DNA of 7,953 nt from an uncultured Dechloromonas sp. (GCA_946477505.1 CAMKYP010000172.1:1-7953); one strand, 5' to 3'; positions 1-6,090 are shown, numbered from the stretch's first letter. The notes: generated by a model not told the origin, from the sequence alone. Translations and numbers: made by a program.

Positions 1-469
1 TCTTGACTTCATTGCCCAGTGCGGCCAGTCGCTTCTTCAATTCGCCGATACGGGCGTGTTCGGTTTCCGGCATGGCATAGCTGTCGCGTACCAGCTTGAT
101 CTTCTTGGTCTTGGGTGCTGCTTTGCCGGCCTTCGACTCTTTGCCTTTTTTCGCCGCTTCCTGCTGCATGACCTTCGGCTGGTCGTACTTGATGGCCTGC
201 GCTTTGGCCAAGGCGTCGGCCAGAACCTTCTGATGTTTGGCGACGGTTTCTTCGACGGCGGTGGGCTTGCGCGGCGCGCGAGGTTTGGTCGCTGCGGGGG
301 CGGCTGGTTTTGCGGTCGCCCGGGGGGGCTGGGCGACCGATGGGTTCGCCTTGTCCTCACCAGCTGCTGACTGGGGCGCGGACTTGGGGGCCGTGCGCGG
401 GATCAGCTTTTGCGGCACCTTGGCGGCGCGTGCCGGCGGGGTGGGTGTTTTTTTGTCGTTGTCGTTCAT
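1..469 (-). CDS. Lysine/alanine/proline-rich basic protein, 3' end beyond window
   Basis: The open frame starts at ATG 469-467 and runs without a stop to the left edge (156 residues seen). A GGAAA-type ribosome site lies about 7 bases upstream on the minus strand. Residues 1 to about 75 are rich in Ala, Pro, Lys and Arg and look disordered. The next part (from about ETVAKHQKVLADAL) looks helical and is followed by a second Lys/Ala-rich linker. The last visible segment, KKIKLVRDSYAMPETEHARI and what follows, looks folded and resembles the C-terminal part of small conserved hypothetical proteins I associate with betaproteobacteria. That resemblance is from memory, not a search. The basic, H1-like tail composition suggests nucleic-acid binding, but this is inference and no defined DNA-binding motif is visible. 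It is divergent from rpiA. Codon use, with G or C favoured at third positions, supports this frame over the overlapping ones. Confidence 0.75.
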   Translation of the reverse strand, partial: MNDNDKKTPTPPARAAKVPQKLIPRTAPKSAPQSAAGEDKANPSVAQPPRATAKPAAPAATKPRAPRKPTAVEETVAKHQKVLADALAKAQAIKYDQPKVMQQEAAKKGKESKAGKAAPKTKKIKLVRDSYAMPETEHARIGELKKRLAALGNEVK

Positions 470-535
470 CGCGTGCTTTTCCAGAAAACAGGATGGTTAG
501 TTTAGCGATTCGAGTTGTCCGCAACGTTAAACTTT

Positions 536-550
536 TGTGACCATTTCACA
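536..550. promoter_or_regulatory. Inverted repeat TGTGA-N5-TCACA between divergent genes
   Basis: A perfect 5-bp inverted repeat, TGTGA CCATT TCACA, lies in the 129-base gap between the minus-strand basic-protein gene and rpiA, about 15 bases upstream of the candidate rpiA -10 box. The arms equal those of the CRP consensus, but the spacer is 5 instead of 6 bases, so a standard CRP site is doubtful. It could be an operator for either gene or chance. Confidence 0.25.
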
Positions 551-564
551 TTCCGGCGGCGGGG

Positions 565-570
565 TAAAAT
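565..570 (+). promoter_or_regulatory. Candidate -10 box for rpiA
   Basis: TAAAAT (5 of 6 matches to TATAAT) lies 28 bases before the rpiA ATG, giving a predicted leader of roughly 22 bases that contains the AGGAG ribosome site. No good -35 hexamer is found at 16-18 bases; TTCACA (545-550) is too close (14 bases). Activation from the inverted repeat just upstream is possible. Confidence 0.4.
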
Positions 571-598
571 GCGCTCCAAAATCATCAGGAGCGACAGC

Positions 599-1267
599 AT
601 GACCCAGGACGAACTCAAGCAGGCGGTGGCCCAGGCCGCTGCCGATTATGTGGCGCAGAGTGCACCCGCCGGCAGCATCATCGGTGTCGGCACCGGTTCG
701 ACAGCCAACTTCTTCATCGACGCGCTGGCGGCCATCAAGGATCGCTACAAGGGCGCCGTGGCCAGTTCCGAAGCCACCCGCAAGCGTCTAGAAAGCCACG
801 GTATTACCATTTTCGACCTCAATGACGTGAGCGACATCCCGGTTTATGTCGATGGCGCCGACGAGATCGACGGTGGCCTGAACATGATCAAGGGCGGCGG
901 CGGGGCGCTGACGCGCGAAAAGATCGTCGCGGCTGTGGCTCGCGAGTTCGTCTGCATCTGCGATGCCTCCAAGCTGGTCGAGGTGATGGGCAAGTTCCCG
1001 CTGCCGGTCGAGGTCATCCCGATGGCCCGCGCACACGTGGCGCGCGAGTTGGCCAAATTGGGGGGCACGCCCGTCCTGCGCGAGGGATTCGTCACCGATA
1101 ACGGCAACGTGATTCTCGACGTGAAGGGCTTGTCGATCACTGACCCGAAGGGCCTGGAAGCGCAGATCAACCAGATCACCGGCGTGGTCACCAACGGCCT
1201 GTTCGCCGTCCGCCCGGCCAACCTGTTGTTGCTCGGCACTCCGGATGGTGTGCGTTCGATTCGTTAG
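599..1267 (+). CDS. rpiA: Ribose-5-phosphate isomerase A
   Basis: RpiA is the cytosolic enzyme interconverting ribose 5-phosphate and ribulose 5-phosphate in the non-oxidative pentose phosphate pathway, supplying ribose for PRPP and nucleotides. The protein is 222 residues, close to the E. coli enzyme (219). Family signatures are clear: the phosphate-binding GVGTGSTA at 29-36, ASSEATRKRL at 55-64, YVDGADEID at 83-91, KGGGGALTREKI at 98-109 and GKFPLPVEVIPMA at 121-133. D85, D88, K98 and E107 match the E. coli active-site residues D81, D84, K94 and E103 with a constant offset of 4. The start at 599 is chosen because AGGAG (587-591) sits 7 bases upstream; the frame stays open back to 515, but that extension lies over the promoter region. 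No terminator follows, so transcription probably continues into the phasin-like gene 61 bases downstream. Confidence 0.97.
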   Translation: MTQDELKQAVAQAAADYVAQSAPAGSIIGVGTGSTANFFIDALAAIKDRYKGAVASSEATRKRLESHGITIFDLNDVSDIPVYVDGADEIDGGLNMIKGGGGALTREKIVAAVAREFVCICDASKLVEVMGKFPLPVEVIPMARAHVARELAKLGGTPVLREGFVTDNGNVILDVKGLSITDPKGLEAQINQITGVVTNGLFAVRPANLLLLGTPDGVRSIR

Positions 1268-1328
1268 TCATCGTCCGGTCATCGTTTTTCTGTAGGCTGA
1301 GCGACGCGTTCATTTTCAGGAGATTCCC

Positions 1329-1859
1329 GTGTTGTTATCCGCACAAGAAATTTCGCTGGCCCGTGAACGTATGCTGAGCAACATGTTGGCGTTTTCTGTC
1401 GCCTGTATCGATTCGGCGCATCAGTTGCTGGTTGCCGCAGCGGCAGTGGGGCGTTCAGGTCTGCAACAGGAAGGGGCGCATTGTTCGCAGTTGCTTGGGG
1501 TCTCTCCTGATATCGCGGCGCAGCGCTCTACCGCCTTTGTGCTGAATCAGGCGGCACGGGCGGGTATGCTGTTCGAGGAGGCCTTGCTGGTCGCCAGTGA
1601 AACGCAAAAGGCGGTGATTCGATGCAGCGAGACACAGGCGCGCATTCTGGATGCCATGGCAGTTGCCGCGATTGAGCGCATCCGGAAAACTTCCCCCTGG
1701 GAGGTAGAGCCAGCGCTGGATGCATGGACAGAATCCCTGACTACGTCCGAGCGTGCGCTGCGCGAACTGAGCGGGGCTGCCCTTGAGACCATCGAGCGTC
1801 TGGAGAACGGAATCAGCGATGCATCGTACGCACAACCCGGCGGCTTGCCCGCCGGCTGA
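1329..1859 (+). CDS. Phasin family protein (PHA granule-associated)
   Basis: Phasins coat polyhydroxyalkanoate granules in the cytoplasm and control their size and number. This 176-residue protein has the usual phasin length and is predicted almost wholly helical, with Ala, Leu, Glu and Gln prominent and no signal peptide. The segment FEEALLVASETQKAVIRCSE (82-101) matches the typical phasin pattern of an amphipathic helix carrying an A-S-E-T-Q element. SQLLGVSPDIAAQRSTAF (53-70) matches the usual mid-protein region where a granule-dose motif is followed by an unbroken helix. The start is GTG at 1329 with AGGAGA (1318-1323) 5 bases upstream. Residues from about 162 to the end (Ala/Pro/Gly) look disordered. 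No convincing promoter is seen in the gap to rpiA, so co-transcription with rpiA is likely. The family assignment rests on pattern recognition and is probable, not certain; it could be another helical granule or coiled-coil protein. Confidence 0.72.
   Translation: MLLSAQEISLARERMLSNMLAFSVACIDSAHQLLVAAAAVGRSGLQQEGAHCSQLLGVSPDIAAQRSTAFVLNQAARAGMLFEEALLVASETQKAVIRCSETQARILDAMAVAAIERIRKTSPWEVEPALDAWTESLTTSERALRELSGAALETIERLENGISDASYAQPGGLPAG
1837..1855 (+). repeat. GC-rich 7-bp inverted repeat at the phasin 3' end
   Basis: CCGGCGG (1837-1843) and CCGCCGG (1849-1855) form a perfect 7-bp stem with a 5-base loop (CTTGC), inside the last codons (Gly-Gly-Leu-Pro-Ala-Gly). It has no T tract. The true terminator hairpin follows 31 bases later, so the mRNA would end in two tandem stems. 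Confidence 0.5.
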
Positions 1860-1886
1860 CGGAGATGTTTTTCCACCACGATCGAG

Positions 1887-1910
1887 CCCGGCACAAGCCG
1901 GGTTTTTTTT
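1887..1910 (+). terminator. Rho-independent terminator of rpiA-phasin unit
   Basis: The stem CCCGGC (1887-1892)/GCCGGG (1897-1902) has loop ACAA and is followed by eight T (1903-1910). It lies 28 bases after the phasin stop and is a strong, textbook terminator. Because it lies inside the longest possible version of the next reading frame (open from 1865), it argues against that upstream start. Confidence 0.92.
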
Positions 1911-2008
1911 GCCTGTCAAACCGGCGTAACACACGGTTTTTAATCTCAGACCTCGCAAACGCTACGTCAGGCGGCTTGCATCCGAAAAAATACGACGGGG
2001 GTCCGATC

Positions 2009-3442
2009 ATGGTGTACCAATTTTCGCTGGCCGCGCTATTGCTGGCCGTATCCGTTTCCGCCCAGGCCGCACCGCTGTTGATTGCGACCGGGTCTCTTGG
2101 TGGCACGACCGACAAGTCCGGTCTCGCCTCCTCGCTGGAAAACGGCGTCGATGCCAACAACGTGCTCGGCGGCACCGGCTCCGGACTTGCATGGGCCGGT
2201 GGCAACACCTTTCTCGCCTTGGCCGACCGCGGCCCGAATGCTGCTGGGTGGAATGCGGGTTTGGACAACACGACGTCGTACATCTCGCGTTTCCAGACCG
2301 TGACGCTGGGACTGAGCCAGAGCGTCAGCGGGAACAATTACAGCTACGCCCTGACGCCGACCCTGAGTGCAACGACCCTGCTCTACAGCGCGTCACCGCT
2401 GAACTCTGGGGCTGCGACGCCGTCTGTCAACGCGGCCGGCCGCTATTATTTTTCGGGCCGCTCCGACAACTTTGCGGCTGGCAGCTCGGCCAACCCCTTC
2501 AACGCCCGCCTCGATCCGGAAGGCATCCGGGTTGCCAACGACGGAAAGAGCGTTTTCATCTCCGACGAATACGGTCCCTACGTCTACCAGTTCAATCGTG
2601 CCACCGGTGAGCGGATGGCTAGCTTTGCCCTGCCGCCGGCAATGGCGGTCGGTACGCTGGCGGCCACGGGGGCGGCCGAGATCGGCGGCAACATCAGCGG
2701 GCGCGTTGCCAACAAGGGCATGGAAGGCCTGGCCATCACGCCAGACGGCAAGACGCTGATCGGATTCATGCAAAGCCCGCTGATCCAGGACGGCGGAGAC
2801 GGCGGACGCGCCAACCGGATCGTCAGCATCGACATCGCCACCGGCAAGACGCGCCAGTTCGTTTACGACAACTATCTGGCGGATACCAAAAAGACTTACA
2901 ACAGCAGCGAAATCCTGGCCATCAACGACCATGAATTCCTGGTTCTCGAGCGCGATGGCAAGGGCAAGGGCGACGGATCCAAGGCTGTGGTCAAGCGTAT
3001 CTACAAGATCGACCTCAGCGGCGCGACCGAAATAGGCGCGCTGAACAATGGGAACGGCATCAGCGGCGAAAGCGCCTTGCTGCCATACGCGGTCAACAAG
3101 ACCCTGTTTCTCGATCTTAAGGTCGCGCTCAATGCAGCCGGCGTGGCCGATGCGAATATTCCGGCGAAGCTTGAAGGCATGGCCTTCGGTGAGGATATTC
3201 TCGAAGGCGCGACGCGTTATCACACCCTATATGTCGCCAACGACAACGATTTCCTGCCCGGTACGGCGGGCGACAACCTGTTCTACGTCTTCAAGTTCAC
3301 CGACAGCGACCTGGGCAAGACCAGTGGCTTCGTCAACCAGCGGATTTCAGCCGTGCCGGAGCCGGGCAGTCTGGCCTTGATGGCGGGCGCCTGCGGCCTG
3401 CTGGGTCTGAGCCGGCAGCGTAAGCAGGCCACCGCCTCCTGA
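2009..3442 (+). CDS. Exported phytase-like esterase domain protein with PEP-CTERM sorting signal
   Basis: This 477-residue protein has three parts. A signal peptide (about 1-20, MVYQFSLAALLLAVSVSAQA, cleavage before AP) directs Sec export. The body (about 22-435) matches the 'esterase-like activity of phytase' family (Pfam PF13449) as I recognise it: GLAWAGGNTFLALADRGPN (59-77), DPEGIRVANDGKSVFISDEY (169-188), NKGMEGLAITPDGKTLIGF (235-253), SSEILAINDHEFLVLERD (299-316) and KLEGMAFGED (387-396). The C-terminus is a PEP-CTERM anchor: VPEPGS (449-454), a short hydrophobic stretch (455-467) and a basic tail (RQRKQ). PEP-CTERM proteins are processed by exosortase, often together with exopolysaccharide export; no exosortase is encoded here. 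The true substrate is unknown; phosphate release from phytate is only the family name. Start ATG 2009 is preferred because it begins the signal peptide and has GGGGGT 6 bases upstream. A longer frame from 1865 would include the upstream terminator. Confidence 0.9.
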   Translation: MVYQFSLAALLLAVSVSAQAAPLLIATGSLGGTTDKSGLASSLENGVDANNVLGGTGSGLAWAGGNTFLALADRGPNAAGWNAGLDNTTSYISRFQTVTLGLSQSVSGNNYSYALTPTLSATTLLYSASPLNSGAATPSVNAAGRYYFSGRSDNFAAGSSANPFNARLDPEGIRVANDGKSVFISDEYGPYVYQFNRATGERMASFALPPAMAVGTLAATGAAEIGGNISGRVANKGMEGLAITPDGKTLIGFMQSPLIQDGGDGGRANRIVSIDIATGKTRQFVYDNYLADTKKTYNSSEILAINDHEFLVLERDGKGKGDGSKAVVKRIYKIDLSGATEIGALNNGNGISGESALLPYAVNKTLFLDLKVALNAAGVADANIPAKLEGMAFGEDILEGATRYHTLYVANDNDFLPGTAGDNLFYVFKFTDSDLGKTSGFVNQRISAVPEPGSLALMAGACGLLGLSRQRKQATAS

Positions 3443-3466
3443 CCGCACTGTATCCTCTTGTGCCTT

Positions 3467-3500
3467 GGGGCTGGCGGCCTGGCCGACCAGCCCCTTTTTT
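3467..3500 (+). terminator. Rho-independent terminator of the PEP-CTERM gene, abutting the purT stop
   Basis: The stem GGGGCTGG (3467-3474)/CCAGCCCC (3487-3494) can be extended inside by CGG/CCG with one bulged A, and is followed by six T (3495-3500). It starts 24 bases after the stop of the plus-strand gene. The last T is also the last base of the purT stop codon. On the minus strand the hairpin is followed by AAGGCAC rather than a T tract, so it should stop only plus-strand transcription efficiently. Confidence 0.9.
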
Positions 3501-4699
3501 CATGGCTTGATCGGGCGTACCTTGCCGGCGGCCAGCTTGGCGCGCTGGCGCGCCTGGTCGGTGTCGTCGCCATTCGCCACGGCAACGCCCATGCGCCGCT
3601 TGGCGAAGGATTCCGGCTTGCCGAACAGGCGCAGGTCGCTGCGCGGCACGGCCAGTGCTTCGGCCAAGCCCTCGAAGGCGATGCCCTTTTCTTCCATGCC
3701 GCCGTAGATGACAGCCGAGGCGCCGGGTTCGCGCAGGGCGGTGTCGACCGGCAGGCCGAGGATGGCGCGGGCGTGCAGCTCGAATTCCGAGAAGCGCTGC
3801 GAGCACAACGTGACCAGACCGGTGTCGTGCGGCCGCGGGCTGACTTCGGAGAACCACACCATGTTGCCCTTGACGAACAGTTCGACGCCGAACAGGCCGC
3901 GCCCGCCCAGGTTGCCGGTCACGGCGGCGGCAATTTCCTGCGCCCGCTGCAGCGCGGCTGGGCTCATCGCCTGCGGCTGCCACGACTCGACGTAGTCGCC
4001 GCCGACCTGGACGTGGCCGATCGGCTCGCAGAAGTGAGTGACTACTTCGCCGACCGTGTTGCGGGCGCGTACGGTGAGCAGGGTGATTTCGTAATCGAAG
4101 TCGATGAAGCCCTCGACGATGACCCGGCCCTGGTTGACCCGTCCGCCGCTCACCGCGTAGTCCCAGGCCTTTTGCACATCATCCGGGCCGCGCAGCAGCG
4201 ACTGCCCCTTGCCCGACGACGACATGGTCGGCTTGACGATGCAGGGGTAGCCGATGCCGTTGTCGATGGCGGCCTGCAGTTCGGCCAGCGAGTCGGCAAA
4301 TTGATAAGGCGAGGTAGGCAGGCCGAGCTCCTCGGCAGCCAGCCGGCGGATGCCTTCGCGATTCATGGTCAGCCTGGCGGCGCGGGCGGTGGGGATGACC
4401 GCGGCCAGTCCTGCGCGCTCGATGTCGACCAGCATGTCGGTGGCGATGGCCTCGATCTCCGGAACGATCAGATGCGGCTTTTCCTGCTCGACCAGCCGGC
4501 GCAGCGCGGCGCCGTCGGTCATCGAAATGACGTGGGCGCGGTGGGCGACCTGGTGGCCGGGGGCGTTTTCGTAGCGATCGACGGCAATGACTTCGACGCC
4601 CAGGCGCTGCAGGGCGATGATGACTTCCTTGCCGAGTTCGCCGGCGCCGAGCAGCATGACGCGCAGGGCGGAGGGGGAGAGCGGGGTGCCGATTCGCAT
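3500..4699 (-). CDS. purT: Formate-dependent phosphoribosylglycinamide formyltransferase 2
   Basis: PurT catalyses the third step of purine synthesis, formylating GAR with formate and ATP rather than 10-formyl-tetrahydrofolate, which makes this step folate-independent. The 399-residue protein (E. coli 392) follows the E. coli sequence as I recall it nearly throughout. It has the pre-ATP-grasp start MLLGAGELGKEVIIALQRLG (15-34), VIAVDRY (37-43), PEIEAIATDML (80-90) and LTMNREGIRRLAAEELGLPT (110-129). It also has the ATP-grasp loop PTMSSSGKGQ (157-166), GRVIVEGF (191-198), ESWQPQ (238-243), GLFGVELF (268-275) and EVSPRPHDTG (285-294). E273 and E285 are the expected metal-binding glutamates. A small insertion relative to E. 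coli lies around RARNTVGEVVTHFCEP (211-226). The start at 4699 has AAGGA (complement of 4707-4711) 7 bases upstream. It is transcribed alone from a good sigma70 promoter and ends against the convergent PEP-CTERM gene. Confidence 0.97.
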   Translation of the reverse strand: MRIGTPLSPSALRVMLLGAGELGKEVIIALQRLGVEVIAVDRYENAPGHQVAHRAHVISMTDGAALRRLVEQEKPHLIVPEIEAIATDMLVDIERAGLAAVIPTARAARLTMNREGIRRLAAEELGLPTSPYQFADSLAELQAAIDNGIGYPCIVKPTMSSSGKGQSLLRGPDDVQKAWDYAVSGGRVNQGRVIVEGFIDFDYEITLLTVRARNTVGEVVTHFCEPIGHVQVGGDYVESWQPQAMSPAALQRAQEIAAAVTGNLGGRGLFGVELFVKGNMVWFSEVSPRPHDTGLVTLCSQRFSEFELHARAILGLPVDTALREPGASAVIYGGMEEKGIAFEGLAEALAVPRSDLRLFGKPESFAKRRMGVAVANGDDTDQARQRAKLAAGKVRPIKP

Positions 4700-4734
4700 G
4701 GGGAAGTCCTTGCTGTGATGGGAGGAAGCGGGTG

Positions 4735-4763
4735 AATTTAGGTATCGCCAGCCACGCCGTCAA
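4735..4763 (-). promoter_or_regulatory. Sigma70 promoter of purT
   Basis: On the minus strand TTGACG (complement of 4758-4763; 5 of 6 to TTGACA), a 17-base spacer and TAAATT (complement of 4735-4740; 4 of 6 to TATAAT) lie 36 bases upstream of the purT ATG. The predicted leader is about 28 bases and includes the AAGGA ribosome site. No riboswitch fits in so short a leader, and I see no clear purine-repressor operator. Confidence 0.7.
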
Positions 4764-4823
4764 GCAATGGAGTAAATGATTGGAGTGAGCGTTTCCTATC
4801 TGTTGTGATGAAGCACCAAATGC

Positions 4824-4852
4824 TTGAGCGATTGATGACAAGCAATTAGATT
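4824..4852 (+). promoter_or_regulatory. Candidate sigma70 promoter for the exported-protein gene
   Basis: TTGAGC (4 of 6) and TAGATT (4 of 6) are separated by exactly 17 bases and lie 32 bases before the ATG at 4885. This is a plausible moderate promoter, divergent from that of purT with about 60 bases between the two -35 boxes. Confidence 0.45.
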
Positions 4853-4884
4853 GGCGGCTTGTTGATGACTGTTGCGAGTGGCAT

Positions 4885-5952
4885 ATGGGATTGGGGTTTC
4901 GATCTTTCGTGTTGTCGGCGATTTGCCTCGTTTTGGCTTTCCCGTCTTGGTCAAGCACCGAAGAATCAGGTATGGCGAGAGTGGCTGACTCTTCATCCGG
5001 AGACGGTGATCCGCCGCCCGGTTGGTTGAGCGGGTTGGTGGGGCTTCCTGTTAGCGGAAAACGGGGTGCCGCCTTCTTTTTTCTCGGCGAGGTGGATGGT
5101 GTTGCTACCGAGAAGAATAATCTGGATGCCAGCATGCGCGCTTCCAGGGGGCGAGGGGCGCGGGTGTTTTTTGTCAAGGTGGAGCGGCCTGTCCTGGCAG
5201 GGAAGCGTCGGCTGAAGCTGGTTGGGCGCTACGCCTTTGCCGCACCGATTGACGCCTTGTTTCGTTCCGCATCGGATTATCGGGTGGAGGGAGAACTCGA
5301 TGTGGAACTGCGTCCTAATGTGCTCTATCGGGTCAATGGTGTACTCCAGGAGTATCGCCAGGAGGTCTGGCTGGAAGAGGTGGAGAGCGGCAACAGGGTG
5401 GGGGCGGTAATCGTTAACGAGGATGTTGACAGGGCACGCAAGAAGGCCATGGAGGGGGCTGCCTATGCCTGTTGCAACCTCCGTTACTCGGATGACTGGA
5501 TCAGCGACGCCAATCCGGCCGGGTTGCCTTTCATTCCAGCGGGAACCCGGATTGCAATTCGGGAGTATGGCCGGAATCGAATTCACGTCCTGGTAGATGG
5601 CTACCCCATGACGATAGGGCACGACTATGGTCGTAAGCAGGAGTCGAAGGAGCAATATGCTGCCAAGCTGTTGTCTACGGTGAGTCCGAGTGATGCCATT
5701 GGCGGGTTTTCTTTGACGGTCCAAAAGGCTATTCGGGCCGGAAAGGTCGTGCGGGGCATGACCAGAGATCAGGTCATCATTTCACTTGGCTATCCGCGTA
5801 CGGATATGACCTCGTCACTCGATGCGTCGGCATGGAAGTACGCAACCGCCGATGGTTATGAGTATGAATTGGTGTGGGGCGTGGATGGGCTGTTGGACGA
5901 TGTTCGGGCTGCTGAAGCCGAGGCGCTGAAGGTGGTTCTTCTGGATTACTGA
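4885..5952 (+). CDS. Exported protein of unknown function with BamE/SmpA-like C-terminal segment
   Basis: The protein has 355 residues. Residues 1 to about 24 (FVLSAICLVLAFPSWSS core) form a Sec signal peptide. The Cys at 14 is not in a good lipobox (SAIC), so a soluble periplasmic protein is more likely than a lipoprotein. Residues 60-180 alternate hydrophobic and polar residues as in beta sandwiches (ARVFFVKVERPVLAG, KLVGRYAFAAPI, VEGELDVEL, EVWLEEVESGNRVG). Residues 192-255 hold a distinctive block with a Cys-Cys pair (196-197), WISDANPAGLPFIPAGTRI and GHDYGR. Residues 281-340 (AGKVVRGMTRDQVIISLGYP, WKY, EYELVWGVDGLLDDV) match the BamE/SmpA/OmlA pattern of GMT-x-x-Q-V, L-G-x-P and W-x-Y. 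I recall similar whole-length hypothetical proteins from betaproteobacteria but no assigned function. Start ATG 4885 has only a weak GAGTGG site. The gene is visibly less GC-rich than purT and the ArnT-like gene on either side. It is monocistronic. Confidence 0.85.
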   Translation: MGLGFRSFVLSAICLVLAFPSWSSTEESGMARVADSSSGDGDPPPGWLSGLVGLPVSGKRGAAFFFLGEVDGVATEKNNLDASMRASRGRGARVFFVKVERPVLAGKRRLKLVGRYAFAAPIDALFRSASDYRVEGELDVELRPNVLYRVNGVLQEYRQEVWLEEVESGNRVGAVIVNEDVDRARKKAMEGAAYACCNLRYSDDWISDANPAGLPFIPAGTRIAIREYGRNRIHVLVDGYPMTIGHDYGRKQESKEQYAAKLLSTVSPSDAIGGFSLTVQKAIRAGKVVRGMTRDQVIISLGYPRTDMTSSLDASAWKYATADGYEYELVWGVDGLLDDVRAAEAEALKVVLLDY

Positions 5953-5961
5953 TTCAGAGAG

Positions 5962-5991
5962 GGGCATGGAGCGCGTTCTATGCCCATTTTT
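5962..5991 (+). terminator. Rho-independent terminator of the exported-protein gene
   Basis: The stem GGGCAT (5962-5967)/ATGCCC (5980-5985) extends inside through GGAG/TTCT with wobble pairs to a CGCG loop, and is followed by A and five T (5987-5991). It begins 10 bases after the stop codon. Confidence 0.85.
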
Positions 5992-6009
5992 CCTCGTGTT
6001 TCTCGTCGC

Positions 6010-6031
6010 ATTGTGGGGCTTCGGCCGCAAT
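6010..6031 (+). other. UUCG-capped hairpin in the intergenic region
   Basis: GGC-TTCG-GCC gives a C(UUCG)G tetraloop. With a 2-base bulge the stem extends to ATTGT/GCAAT, covering 6010-6031. Only three T follow, so it is a poor terminator by itself. It lies between the terminator at 5962-5991 and the next promoter and may be a back-up terminator, an RNA 3' end or chance. Confidence 0.35.
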
Positions 6032-6090
6032 TTATCCTGAAGAACCCCCCATGTTCCGGCCCGCGGGACAGATGACTTGGCGGGCTGCCT

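Noticed and set aside
515..598. A 28-codon N-terminal extension of RpiA.
   Set aside because: It overlaps the candidate -10 box, adds residues not found in RpiA, and the internal ATG 599 has an ideal AGGAG.
1918..1939. Weak hairpin AAACCG/CGGTTT followed by T residues, just after the phasin terminator.
   Set aside because: A 6-bp stem with a 10-base loop is too weak to call a second terminator next to a strong one.
1865..2008. A 48-codon N-terminal extension of the PEP-CTERM protein.
   Set aside because: It would place the terminator at 1887-1910 in coding sequence and bury the signal peptide; ATG 2009 starts the signal peptide directly.
2393..3223. A 276-codon minus-strand open frame inside the PEP-CTERM gene.
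   Set aside because: It is the complement of a well-supported gene, with no recognisable domain and no ribosome site consistent with expression.
3458..4735. A 425-codon open frame on the plus strand opposite purT.
   Set aside because: It is antisense to a clear purT, and its Asp/Ala/Gly/Gln/His-rich composition is typical of a GC-rich shadow frame. It has no domain, and its start lies in the upstream terminator.
4700..4884. Riboswitch or purine-repressor operator upstream of purT.
   Set aside because: The predicted leader is only about 28 bases, and I found no clear palindrome of PurR type in the gap.
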